A DNA stretch of 19,430 nucleotides, taken from positions 1 through 19,430 of the forward strand of contig JAEMRY010000022.1 of NCBI GenBank assembly GCA_016463105.1, given 5' to 3'. Below, one piece after another: positions 7,254 through 15,628 of the stretch. Made by a program: the position numbers and the translations under genes. The notes under the pieces are model-generated. The model made no database searches and was not told the origin of the DNA. It saw nothing but the letters and a program-made list of their open reading frames with translations. Each line of letters begins with the position of its first letter. Position 1 is the stretch's first letter. The DNA comes from Ilumatobacteraceae bacterium (GTDB lineage: Bacteria; Actinomycetota; Acidimicrobiia; Acidimicrobiales; Ilumatobacteraceae).

Positions 7254-8165
7254 ATGAAAAGCAACAATAAAACTCGCGCCCGCCTAACAAGTTCATTTCT
7301 CGTGGGTCTGCTAATTATCTCAAGTTGTGGTGCTACTTCTAACCCAGCCGCCAAAATTAACGGTGAAGAGATTTCGCGAGAAGAACTCGAACAAACAATT
7401 ACCGAACTTAGCGACGCAGGACAAACGCCTGTTGTTGATGGCGAAATCGCCGGAGACACTGCACGCAGTGTGTTGGGTGCACTAATTCAGGGTCAGGCCT
7501 CGTTGCAACTACTTGCAGACTACGACCAACAAATTACCCAAGAAGATCGTGACTCGGTTAAATCATCGCTCAGCCAAAATACTGACACGGCCGAATTTAC
7601 AGATCACTTAAAAAATTTAATAATCGATTTAAATGCCGGAACACTTGCCCTCGCGCGAATTCTGCCGCCCGATGCAAAAACTGTGGCGACAATGTACGAA
7701 AAGGCGCCAGCATCACTTGGAGTGATGTGCATTCGACATCTCGTTGTCAAAGAAGAAGCAAAGGCCAAAGAGGCGCTAAAGAAGTTTTCTAATGGTGCAG
7801 ACTTCGCAACGTTGGCTGGCGAATATTCAATTGAGCCAAATGCTAAACAATCAGGCGGCGCACTCTCGGGTGCCGATAACGCTTGTATGAAACTCAGTGA
7901 ATACCAGAGCGGATTTGATGCATTATTTACTGCCGGTGCACTTTTAGCGAAGCCTGGAGTTGCCTTTGGCCCTGTTAAATCAAGTTTTGGCTATCACTTA
8001 ATTTATGTTCGACCATTCGTTGAAGTTGCTGAAGATATTTCGACGCTATTAACAAGCGCTACAGGCGAAACCCTTCTTGATGGCTACATTGCAACGTCAA
8101 AAATCGTTATTGACTCTGCCTACGGCCGCTGGGATGCCGCAAGTGGCGCTGTCGTCACGAACTAA
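7254..8165 (+). CDS. PpiC/parvulin-type peptidyl-prolyl isomerase lipoprotein (SurA/PrsA-like)
   Basis: Predicted extracytoplasmic folding factor. The N-terminus has a basic region, a hydrophobic stretch (FLVGLLII, about 15-22) and the lipobox ISSC with C25 as the lipidated residue, so it should be anchored to the outer face of the membrane. Residues about 30-150 form a helical SurA-N-like part that opens with AKINGEEISREELEQ. A rotamase domain follows from about 157 (CIRHLVVKEEAKAKEAL, FATLAGEYSIEP, SGGALSG, FGPVKSSFGYHLIYV). At 303 residues it is typical. Its place between mfd and mazG corresponds to the lipoprotein LpqU position in mycobacteria, although LpqU is a different family. Substrates cannot be told from the sequence. 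Confidence 0.85.
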   Translation: MKSNNKTRARLTSSFLVGLLIISSCGATSNPAAKINGEEISREELEQTITELSDAGQTPVVDGEIAGDTARSVLGALIQGQASLQLLADYDQQITQEDRDSVKSSLSQNTDTAEFTDHLKNLIIDLNAGTLALARILPPDAKTVATMYEKAPASLGVMCIRHLVVKEEAKAKEALKKFSNGADFATLAGEYSIEPNAKQSGGALSGADNACMKLSEYQSGFDALFTAGALLAKPGVAFGPVKSSFGYHLIYVRPFVEVAEDISTLLTSATGETLLDGYIATSKIVIDSAYGRWDAASGAVVTN

Positions 8166-8177
8166 TTTGGCACGCGC

Positions 8178-9620
8178 ATGACAGCGCAAATCACAATCGT
8201 TGGCCTTGGCCCAGGATCTATCGATTCGATAAATCAACAGACGATAAATGCAATTGAGCGGGTCAAAGTTCGCTTCGTTCGAACAACACGACATCCAAGT
8301 TCTCACCTTGTAAAAGATGCGGTGAGTTTTGACGAAGAATACGAACGTCACGACTCATTTGAGGATGTTTATACAGCAATCACCAAACGATTAATTCAAG
8401 CAGCGCACCAAAACGGCGAAATTTTGTACGCGGTGCCGGGCTCGCCACTTGTGCTCGAACAGACCGTACAACAATTGCTAAAAGACGAGACCGTAAATAT
8501 CGTTCTCGTGCCCGCAATGAGTTTTTTAGATATTGCCTGGACTGAACTTCGAATTGACCCAGTAGATGCAGGTGTGCGAATGATCGACGGTCACCGCTTT
8601 GCCGAACTTGCCGCTGGTGAACGAGGTCCATTATTAGTTGCGCAGTGTCACGCCAAATGGGTGTTGTCGAATATCAAACTTGCGCACGAATCAGCGAGTG
8701 GTGATGAATCAGTTGTGATTCTTCACCATCTTGGTCTAGATGATCAGCGCGTGGTCACAACAACATGGCAGAACATTGATCGCGAAATTGAGCCTGATCA
8801 TCTAACGACAATTTATATTCCGCAACTTGCTGAGCCGATCGCCGGTGAGATGGCACGACTGCACGCACTCGCTCGCACACTGCGCGAGCAATGTCCGTGG
8901 GATCGCGAACAATCGCACGACTCGCTTGTGCGCTATTTGATTGAAGAAACCTACGAAGTCGTAGACGCAATAAATGCACTCGATGCCGATGACCCATCGA
9001 CTGATGACGCTCTAATTGAAGAACTCGGTGACTTGTTATATCAAGTTGAGTTTCACGCGACGATTGCCGAACAACAAGGGCGCTTCAGCATTGCCGATGT
9101 TGCCAATTCGATTCACGACAAACTCGTACGACGACACCCACATGTGTTTGGTGATGTCAAAGCAGATTCGCCCGAAGCAGTCGTGACCACTTGGGATGCG
9201 ATTAAGCAACAAGAACGTGGCGATATCAATAGCAAATCAGTATTCGATGGAGTTGCAACTGCCGCCCCAGCACTGATGTATTCGAGCAAACTGCAAAAGC
9301 GTGCAGCCGAACAAGGATTTGACTGGCCCAATAGCGATGGACCATACGAAAAGATCACCGAAGAGATCGCCGAATTACGCGAAGCCGTCCGACTAAATGG
9401 TGACCCACAAACTGTGCGAATGGAGCTTGGCGATGTGCTGTTCAGTGTCGTCAATTTATCGCGCCATCTCGGCGTGGATGCCGAAACTGCGCTGCGTAGC
9501 GCCGCCGAAAAATTTAAAATGCGATTTGAAAAAGTTGTTGAACTTGCAACCAAACGTAAAATCAACTTATCAACATGCTCGCTTGCTGAACTTGACGCAA
9601 TTTGGGATGAGATAAAGTAA
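8178..9620 (+). CDS. mazG: YabN-type fusion: tetrapyrrole methylase-like domain plus tandem MazG NTP pyrophosphohydrolase
   Basis: MazG domains hydrolyse nucleoside triphosphates to monophosphates and pyrophosphate, clearing abnormal or excess NTPs. The N-terminal half (about 1-220) is a SAM-dependent tetrapyrrole methylase-like fold: ITIVGLGPGS near the start and YAVPGSPLVLEQTV. The reaction of this domain in YabN-like proteins is not established. Two MazG domains follow, each with the EExxE...ExxD metal motif: E256/E257/E260 with E282/D285, and E395/E396/E399 with E416/D419. CPWDREQ and RRHPHVFGDV are classic MazG sequence. The length of 480 residues matches Bacillus YabN (about 490). The gene lies 12 bases after the foldase gene and 5 bases before eno. 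Both MazG motifs appear intact, so neither domain can be called inactive from the sequence. Confidence 0.93.
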   Translation: MTAQITIVGLGPGSIDSINQQTINAIERVKVRFVRTTRHPSSHLVKDAVSFDEEYERHDSFEDVYTAITKRLIQAAHQNGEILYAVPGSPLVLEQTVQQLLKDETVNIVLVPAMSFLDIAWTELRIDPVDAGVRMIDGHRFAELAAGERGPLLVAQCHAKWVLSNIKLAHESASGDESVVILHHLGLDDQRVVTTTWQNIDREIEPDHLTTIYIPQLAEPIAGEMARLHALARTLREQCPWDREQSHDSLVRYLIEETYEVVDAINALDADDPSTDDALIEELGDLLYQVEFHATIAEQQGRFSIADVANSIHDKLVRRHPHVFGDVKADSPEAVVTTWDAIKQQERGDINSKSVFDGVATAAPALMYSSKLQKRAAEQGFDWPNSDGPYEKITEEIAELREAVRLNGDPQTVRMELGDVLFSVVNLSRHLGVDAETALRSAAEKFKMRFEKVVELATKRKINLSTCSLAELDAIWDEIK

Positions 9621-9625
9621 ACAAG

Positions 9626-10903
9626 ATGACTGCTATCGCTAATATCCTCGGACGCGAAGTCTTAGATTCACGAGGAAACCCAACCGTTGAAGTCGAAGTA
9701 TTGCTTGAATCTGGAGCTGCAGGTCGGGCGATAGTGCCATCAGGTGCATCAACTGGCGAGCATGAGGCTGTCGAATTACGCGATGGCGGAAAGCGCTACT
9801 TAGGAAGAGGCGTGCTTCAAGCCGTCGCACATATCAACGACGAAATCTGTGATGCGATTATTGGCTTAGATGCACTCGACCAACTTTCGGTAGATAAAAA
9901 ATTGATTGCACTCGACGGCACCGAAAACAAATCACGATTAGGCGCCAATGCAATGCTCGGAGTAAGTCTTGCTGTATCTCGCGCAGCATCTAGTGCGCGC
10001 AACTTGCCACTTTACAAATCAATTGGGGGTGATGCAGCAAATACTTTGCCAGTTCCGATGATGAATGTTCTCAATGGCGGAGCGCATGCCGACAACAACA
10101 TTGACTTGCAAGAATTCATGATCATGCCGATTGGTGCTTCACGATTCAGCGAAGGGCTGCAATGGGGTGTCGAGACTTATCACACTCTGAAATCTTTGTT
10201 ACGTGCCAAAGGTTTATCCACTGCGGTGGGTGACGAAGGTGGCTTTGCGCCAAATCTCGCCAATAACGAAGAAGCCATTGAGTTTCTCATAGACGCAATC
10301 ACGCGGGCAGGTTTCAAACCTGGGATCGATATTGCGATTGCGCTCGATCCGGCGATGAGTGAACTTTTTAATGATTCGCGATATCACTTAGCCGGAGAGA
10401 ACAAAATTTTTACGAGCGACCAACTTGTTGAGTGGTGGACTTCTTTAGTTGACAAATACCCGATCGTCTCGATCGAAGATGGAATGGCACAAGATGACTG
10501 GGACGGCTGGTCGGCACTTTCATCTGAACTTGGCTCACGAATTCAATTAGTCGGAGATGATCTTTTTGTAACTAACACCAAACGCTTGCAACAAGGCATC
10601 GACCGAAAAATTGCAAACAGTGTGTTGATTAAAGTGAACCAAATCGGAACGCTTTCAGAGACTCTTGACACAGTCGCTCTTGCCAAGAAAAATAACTACA
10701 CGAGCGTAATGAGTCATCGCAGTGGCGAAACCGAAGACACGACGATCGCAGATCTCGCTGTTGCCACAAATTGTGGACAAATAAAAACCGGTGCGCCGGC
10801 TCGTAGCGACCGCGTCGCAAAGTACAACCAACTACTACGTATTGAACAAGACCTTGGTAGAGATGCGAAATACCCTGCTTTGTTTAGGAACTCCCCCAAA
10901 TAG
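9626..10903 (+). CDS. eno: Enolase (phosphopyruvate hydratase)
   Basis: Interconverts 2-phosphoglycerate and phosphoenolpyruvate in glycolysis; cytosolic, Mg-dependent. It is 425 residues, normal for bacteria. Visible key parts are the mobile loop SGASTGEHEA (39-48), proton-donor E204 in GDEGGFAPN, metal ligands E284 (SIEDGMAQDDW) and D311 (VGDDLF), catalytic K336 in LIKVNQIGT, and SHRSGETEDTTIADLAV near the C-terminus. It begins MTAIANILGREVLDSRGNPT, the expected family N-terminus, so the start is secure even without a clear Shine-Dalgarno site. It is followed 26 bases later by the FtsB-like gene, the usual eno-divIC order of actinobacteria. Confidence 0.98.
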   Translation: MTAIANILGREVLDSRGNPTVEVEVLLESGAAGRAIVPSGASTGEHEAVELRDGGKRYLGRGVLQAVAHINDEICDAIIGLDALDQLSVDKKLIALDGTENKSRLGANAMLGVSLAVSRAASSARNLPLYKSIGGDAANTLPVPMMNVLNGGAHADNNIDLQEFMIMPIGASRFSEGLQWGVETYHTLKSLLRAKGLSTAVGDEGGFAPNLANNEEAIEFLIDAITRAGFKPGIDIAIALDPAMSELFNDSRYHLAGENKIFTSDQLVEWWTSLVDKYPIVSIEDGMAQDDWDGWSALSSELGSRIQLVGDDLFVTNTKRLQQGIDRKIANSVLIKVNQIGTLSETLDTVALAKKNNYTSVMSHRSGETEDTTIADLAVATNCGQIKTGAPARSDRVAKYNQLLRIEQDLGRDAKYPALFRNSPK

Positions 10904-10929
10904 CTCATCTGGCAAGCCACAATGGATAG

Positions 10930-11427
10930 ATGGGCACAACGAGTTTGACCGGTGAGATTCGAGTTCCACCGACTCGACTAAGACGAAACGATTTGCCCAA
11001 GTCTGATTCATTTATTCGTACCAAACCAAGAATTGGCGCTCGCTACGCAATCATTCCACTCGGAACTTTGGTTGTCGGTGCATTTGTGTTGGCATTATTT
11101 GTTATTCCAATTCGCACTTGGACTAATCAGCGCACCGATGTGGCACAACGAAACGAACAGTTTGCCGCCTACGAAGACATCAATGACGTTTTACAAGAAG
11201 AAGTAGACGTTCTTCGAACCCCACAGGGCACTCAAGAAGCAATTAGGTCACAGCTGGGTTACTTGCTGCCGAGCGAATCCCGAGTTCCATTGCTGGCAAC
11301 ACCGAACGCCATTCTGACGCTGCCAGATCGTTGGCCCTACTCACTCGTTTCGAGAATTTTACAAATTAGGTCGGCACAGGCGGCATATAATTCAGGAATT
11401 GGAACACTTGATCCACTGCAACCGTAA
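10930..11427 (+). CDS. ftsB: Septum formation initiator, FtsB/DivIC family
   Basis: Small bitopic membrane protein of the divisome; the family links FtsL and FtsQ and helps activate septal cell-wall synthesis. Residues 1-38 are basic and cytoplasmic, 39-61 are one transmembrane helix (IIPLGTLVVGAFVLALFV), and about 66-97 look like a short coiled coil. Then comes the family-typical IRSQLGYLLPSESRVPLL (compare the usual R-LGYV-PGE motif). The C-terminal 45 residues are not recognised. The length of 165 is within the actinobacterial range. Position directly after eno strongly supports the call. In mycobacteria the next genes are a DUF501 protein and a Ppx/GppA phosphatase; here that order is replaced by a molybdenum hydroxylase locus, so this gene marks the end of the conserved block. 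Confidence 0.85.
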   Translation: MGTTSLTGEIRVPPTRLRRNDLPKSDSFIRTKPRIGARYAIIPLGTLVVGAFVLALFVIPIRTWTNQRTDVAQRNEQFAAYEDINDVLQEEVDVLRTPQGTQEAIRSQLGYLLPSESRVPLLATPNAILTLPDRWPYSLVSRILQIRSAQAAYNSGIGTLDPLQP

Positions 11428-11440
11428 AATTGGGTCAACA

Positions 11441-11466
11441 TAAAATAACTTAATTCATATAGGGAG
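11441..11466 (+). promoter_or_regulatory. Candidate -10 box and strong ribosome-binding site before the first large-subunit gene
   Basis: In the 44-base gap after ftsB, TAAAAT (11441-11446) fits a -10 box, but no good -35 is visible. AGGGAG (11461-11466) lies 5 bases before the GTG at 11472 and fixes that start. The ribosome-binding site is confident; the promoter is weak. Confidence 0.45.
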
Positions 11467-11471
11467 TAATA

Positions 11472-13760
11472 GTGGTCGGAAGCATTCTTGGTAATCGGGT
11501 TCTGCGCAAAGAAGATCCAAAATTTCTCACGACTGGTGGAAAGTACATTGAAGATCTCAATGAAGAGCCACGGTTTGCTGGCGCTCTGCATGTCACGTAT
11601 GTACGATCAACGGTCGCTCACGCAAAAATCACAAGCATTGACTTGTCAGAGTGCAGAAATTCGCCTGGTGTCGTAGCGGTATTTACCGCCGACGATCTTG
11701 GTCTTGAAGAAGAGCCGTCAGCTTTTAACCCACTTACAAAACGGTCTCACCTTGCAAAAGGCAAAGTTCGTTGGGTGGGAGAACTAGTCGCGGCTGTCGT
11801 CACCCAGCGACCTGATCAAGGCGAAGATGCAATTGAGAAAGCGATCGTTGAATACGAAACTCTTGAACCACTGATCGATCTTGAGCAAGCGATGGCGAGC
11901 AAAACTTTGCTTTACGAAGAGTGCGGCACCAACATCGTGATGGGCACTGTTGAAATGGGAATGCCAGATAACACTGGTGATGAAATTTTTAAAGACTGCG
12001 AAGTTGTCGTTAAGGGTCGTTTCATGAACCAGCGAGTCGCACCTTGCCCATTAGAAGCTCGCGGTTCTGCCGCAACTTGGCTTGACGGTCGACTAATTCA
12101 ATGGATCTCAACACAACACGCCCAAGGTGTGCGTAACGAAGTTGCCAAAGCCAACAAGATTGATACAGAAAAAGTTCGAATCATCACACCAGATGTTGGC
12201 GGTGGCTTTGGTGCAAAGATCAGCGCATACTCCGAAGAACTATTGCTCGGCAATATTTCAAAACATGTCGGCAAACCCGTGCGTTGGCGTGAAACTCGCA
12301 GTGAGTCAATGATCAGTCTCGGGCACGGTCGCGCACAATTGCAATACATCACAATCGGCGGCACCAAGGCTGGGCGAGTTAAGGCATACCAACTGAACGC
12401 AATTCAAGATTCTGGTGGCTGGGTCGAAGTTGGCACCGTGCTCGCACCGTTCATGACTCGACCGATGGCCCAAGGCGTCTATGACATCGAAAGAATGGAG
12501 TGTCGCACAACTTCTGTTGTTACAAATACGACACCGATTGTCGCCTACCGTGGCGCTGGTCGACCAGAAGCGACCGCAGCAATCGAACGAGCAATGGATT
12601 TATTTGCAGCAGAGATCGGCAAAGACCCTGCTGACGTTCGACGGATGAACTTGATTCCAAAATTTACGCAGCCGTACCAAACAAAAATCGGCCATGCATA
12701 CGATGTCGGTGACTACGGTGCCGCGCTTGACAAAGCATTGGCTGTTGCCAAATATTCTGAGGCACGTGCCGAACAAGCAGCGCGACGTAAACGCGGCGAC
12801 AAAGTGCAACTTGGCATTGGCGTAAGCGTTTATGTTGAAATCACTGGCGGCGTTGACCCGATGCAAGAGCACGCAAAAATAAATATTTTGCCGAATGGTC
12901 GTGCGGTTGTGTTTACCGGCACTTCTCCACACGGCCAAGGACACGTCACTTCGTGGGCGATGATTGCCAGTAGCGAAACCGGTATTTCAATAGAAGATAT
13001 TGATGTTGTGTGGGGCGACACAGATCTTGTGCCAAGCGGTGGTGGCACGATGGGCTCACGATCATTGCAACAAGGTGGTGCAGCAGTACAAAAAGTTTCT
13101 ATTGAACTTGTAGATGAAGCCCGCAAACTTGCCGCACGATTGCTTGAGGCAAATGAAAGTGATGTTGTACTTGACAAAAAGACTGGTGCGTTTCATGTTG
13201 CTGGCACGCCCGCAATCTCAAAGTCGTGGGCAGAAGTTGCGACTGCAGGCGACACAAAAACTGGTTTGACTCAAGAAGGAACTTTTGTTGCAAATTCAGC
13301 GACGTTTCCGTTTGGTTCACATATCGCGATAGTTGAAGTCGATACAGAAACAGGCCAAGTCAAACATTGTCGACATATCGCATGCGATGATGCGGGCAAA
13401 GTTATTAATCCACTTATTTTGGATGGGCAAATTCACGGTGGCATTGCTCAAGGAACCGCGCAAGCGTTGCTTGAAGAGTTTCGCTATGACGAAGACGGCA
13501 ACCCAATAACGACAAATTTCGCTGAATACACATTTATTTCGGCGGTTGAATTGCCCAGCATCGAAATTGTGCACATGGAGACTCCAACATTTGTTAACCC
13601 GCTTGGCGCTAAAGGTATTGGCGAATCAGGCACAATTGGATCAACACCAGCGGTGCAATCTGCAGTGATTGACGCACTTTTGCACTTGGGCGTTCGTCAC
13701 ATTGATATGCCGACAACACCTGAGCGTGTTTGGTCAGCAATCGCCAGCGCCTCTGCTTAA
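11472..13760 (+). CDS. Xanthine dehydrogenase/CO dehydrogenase family molybdopterin-binding large subunit (form II CoxL-like), copy 1
   Basis: Catalytic subunit of a molybdenum hydroxylase that would carry molybdopterin cytosine dinucleotide and oxidise an unknown substrate using water-derived oxygen. It is 762 residues, full length. The N-terminal domain opens GNRVLRKEDPKFLTTGGKYI. Cofactor-binding motifs are GGGFGAK (243-249), SPHGQGH and GSRSLQQGG. The active-site loop is AYRGAGR (358-364), the form II type, not AYXCSFR of true CO dehydrogenase. The catalytic Glu is E718 in GIGESGTIG. The start is GTG, supported by AGGGAG 5 bases upstream. No small or medium subunit gene is adjacent; the nearest small subunit is about 2.8 kb downstream, past an ABC operon. 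It may pair with that module or with subunits encoded elsewhere. Confidence 0.92.
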   Translation: MVGSILGNRVLRKEDPKFLTTGGKYIEDLNEEPRFAGALHVTYVRSTVAHAKITSIDLSECRNSPGVVAVFTADDLGLEEEPSAFNPLTKRSHLAKGKVRWVGELVAAVVTQRPDQGEDAIEKAIVEYETLEPLIDLEQAMASKTLLYEECGTNIVMGTVEMGMPDNTGDEIFKDCEVVVKGRFMNQRVAPCPLEARGSAATWLDGRLIQWISTQHAQGVRNEVAKANKIDTEKVRIITPDVGGGFGAKISAYSEELLLGNISKHVGKPVRWRETRSESMISLGHGRAQLQYITIGGTKAGRVKAYQLNAIQDSGGWVEVGTVLAPFMTRPMAQGVYDIERMECRTTSVVTNTTPIVAYRGAGRPEATAAIERAMDLFAAEIGKDPADVRRMNLIPKFTQPYQTKIGHAYDVGDYGAALDKALAVAKYSEARAEQAARRKRGDKVQLGIGVSVYVEITGGVDPMQEHAKINILPNGRAVVFTGTSPHGQGHVTSWAMIASSETGISIEDIDVVWGDTDLVPSGGGTMGSRSLQQGGAAVQKVSIELVDEARKLAARLLEANESDVVLDKKTGAFHVAGTPAISKSWAEVATAGDTKTGLTQEGTFVANSATFPFGSHIAIVEVDTETGQVKHCRHIACDDAGKVINPLILDGQIHGGIAQGTAQALLEEFRYDEDGNPITTNFAEYTFISAVELPSIEIVHMETPTFVNPLGAKGIGESGTIGSTPAVQSAVIDALLHLGVRHIDMPTTPERVWSAIASASA

Positions 13761-13781
13761 CCAAAGCTTTCGATCAACCAA

Positions 13782-13787
13782 TAATAT
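13782..13787 (+). promoter_or_regulatory. Candidate -10 box for a leaderless ABC-operon transcript
   Basis: TAATAT ends 6 bases before the GTG at 13794, so transcription would begin at or next to the start codon. No Shine-Dalgarno site precedes this GTG. Close -10-to-start spacing without a ribosome-binding site is the usual mark of leaderless mRNAs in actinobacteria. No good -35 is seen. A small palindrome, AAAGCTTT, lies at 13763-13770. Confidence 0.4.
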
Positions 13788-13793
13788 TTCGCC

Positions 13794-14807
13794 GTGACTA
13801 GTTCTCCGATTATTGCCGAAAATCTTGTTCGTCACTTTGGTGATGTACAAGCAGTTAAAGGAATCAATTTAGAAATCAAAGCCGGAGAAATCTTTGGTTT
13901 TCTTGGGCCGAATGGCGCCGGAAAAAGCACTGCGGTACGGATGCTGACAACATTGTTGCGTCCGACATCGGGCACTGCTCGAGTTGCAGGTTACGACGTT
14001 GTAAAAGATGCCGACATGGTGCGCCGCAGTATTGGCGTCGCATTGCAAGACGCCGCTATTGATCCATTGATGACTGGCGCAGAACTTTTAGCTTTGCAGG
14101 CGGTGCTCTATGGCATTCCACAATCGCTGATGAAGAAACGTTCTGACGAATTGCTCGAACGAGTCGGGCTAACCGCTGCTGCCTCGCGCCGAGTCTCAAC
14201 ATATTCGGGCGGTATGCGTCGCAGACTTGATCTTGCACTTTCGCTGATTCATCAACCAACTGTTTTATTTTTGGATGAACCAACAACTGGTCTTGATCCG
14301 ATGAGCCGTCTGACATTGTGGGAAGAAGTGCGTCGCCTTAACAAAGAAGGCACGACCGTAATGCTGACAACACAATATTTAGAAGAAGCCGATCAACTTG
14401 CTGACCGCATCGCGATTATTGACCACGGCAAAATTGTGCGTGAAGGAAGGCCAGTTGATTTGAAAGCAAGTGTCGGTGCGCCGACCCTGATTATTAAAAC
14501 TCATGCCGACCAAGAAGAGCGTGCCAAAGCCGTGCTCGAAACTTTCGGTGACTTGAGACCCGGTGCAGAGGGTGCACTTGGCGTTGGCTTGCGTGGAGGT
14601 GCGGCTCAGGTGACAGAAGTAGTTCGCAAACTTGACGAATCAGGCGTTCATGTTCAGCATTTAGAAATCAACGAGCCAAGTTTGGACGATGTTTTCGCTG
14701 AAGCCACCGGCTACCGACTTGAAGGTTCAGATAACGCGCCACCTGCTGGAGACAACGGTGTGGAAGAACCAGACAAGAAGAAAAAATCGCGTCGAGGCCG
14801 TAAGTGA
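13794..14807 (+). CDS. ABC transporter ATP-binding protein, DrrA-like
   Basis: Cytoplasmic ATPase of an ABC-2 type exporter. Walker A is GPNGAGKST (38-46), the signature is YSGGMRRRLDLA (137-148), Walker B with catalytic Glu is LFLDEP (158-163), and the switch region is MLTTQYLEEADQLADR. The sequence after about 215 fits the C-terminal regulatory domain of DrrA-type (daunorubicin-resistance) ATPases, ending in a Lys/Arg-rich tail (PDKKKKSRRGRK). At 337 residues it is in the family range. The GTG start has no Shine-Dalgarno site but a close -10 (see 13782-13787). The stop overlaps the next gene (GTGA), so the three ABC genes form one operon. DrrA-type systems export hydrophobic drugs, lipids or polyketides; the substrate here is unknown. 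Confidence 0.93.
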   Translation: MTSSPIIAENLVRHFGDVQAVKGINLEIKAGEIFGFLGPNGAGKSTAVRMLTTLLRPTSGTARVAGYDVVKDADMVRRSIGVALQDAAIDPLMTGAELLALQAVLYGIPQSLMKKRSDELLERVGLTAAASRRVSTYSGGMRRRLDLALSLIHQPTVLFLDEPTTGLDPMSRLTLWEEVRRLNKEGTTVMLTTQYLEEADQLADRIAIIDHGKIVREGRPVDLKASVGAPTLIIKTHADQEERAKAVLETFGDLRPGAEGALGVGLRGGAAQVTEVVRKLDESGVHVQHLEINEPSLDDVFAEATGYRLEGSDNAPPAGDNGVEEPDKKKKSRRGRK

Positions 14808-15628
14808 CGAGCACAACTGCAGTATTGAGCCAAACCCAAGTAACTCGTTCACCGGCGACTGCCGTGCGTCAAACGGTTGCCCTCGCAAAACGATCAACTC
14901 TTGAACTTTTCAGACAGCCAGCCATCGTGTTGCCGAGCATGATATTTCCTTTATTCTTTGCATTTCTTGGTAACTCATCATTTGGCCGCACTACTTCATT
15001 GCCAGGGTTTCCCAAAGTCTCGTCATATCTTCAGTTTCAACTTGCAGGAACGATTACCCAAGGTGTTTTATTCGGTTCAGTGACTGGCGCTGCAGCCTTG
15101 GCTACTGATATTGAAAATGGTTTCTTCGATCGACTTCTTGCAGCACCGACATCTCGCACCGGTATTTTATTTGGTCGACTTGCAGGCAGCGTTTTATTTG
15201 GCGCACTTGAAACGGCTGTGTTTATTTTTGCGTTACTTCCATTTGGTGCAGATGTATCGGCAGGAATTCGTGGAATTGTGGCAATGATCGTCAGCGGTGC
15301 TTTGATTTCTCTTGCAGTCGGCGCACTTATGTCATCAGTTGCATTAAAAACTGGTTCTTCTGAAGCAGTTCAGGGAACATTTCCGTTGCTGTTTATTTTG
15401 CTGTTCTTCTCTAGCGCGTTCTTTCCGCGCGAAACAATGAGTGGTGTTTATAAAACAATTGCCGGTCTTAATCCAATTTCACATCTGGTTGAAGGCTTAC
15501 GCGCTCTCTCGCTTGAAGGTTTCACTGCATCAGCAACTGCTCGAGCAATTTTAGTGCCACTGGCGATTGCGATTGTCGCGTTGTTTATCGCCAACAGACA
15601 ACTTCGATCACGACTGAAGTCACACTGA
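14804..15628 (+). CDS. ABC-2 type transporter permease, DrrB-like (first of two)
   Basis: Membrane subunit of the exporter. It is 274 residues with an N-terminal cytoplasmic part of about 40 residues and about six hydrophobic segments: around PAIVLPSMIFPLFFAF, the region from 90 to 105, VLFGALETAVFIFALLPF, GIVAMIVSGALISLAVGAL, FPLLFILLFFSSAFF and AILVPLAIAIVALFIA. Typical ABC-2 features are DIENGFFDRLLAAPTSR in the first cytoplasmic loop, which probably contacts the ATPase, and NPISHLVEGLRAL before the last helix. The GTG start overlaps the ATPase stop by 4 bases. It shares the ENGF-DRL-PTSR loop with the next gene, so the two permeases are paralogues that probably form a heterodimer. Confidence 0.9.
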   Translation: MTSTTAVLSQTQVTRSPATAVRQTVALAKRSTLELFRQPAIVLPSMIFPLFFAFLGNSSFGRTTSLPGFPKVSSYLQFQLAGTITQGVLFGSVTGAAALATDIENGFFDRLLAAPTSRTGILFGRLAGSVLFGALETAVFIFALLPFGADVSAGIRGIVAMIVSGALISLAVGALMSSVALKTGSSEAVQGTFPLLFILLFFSSAFFPRETMSGVYKTIAGLNPISHLVEGLRALSLEGFTASATARAILVPLAIAIVALFIANRQLRSRLKSH

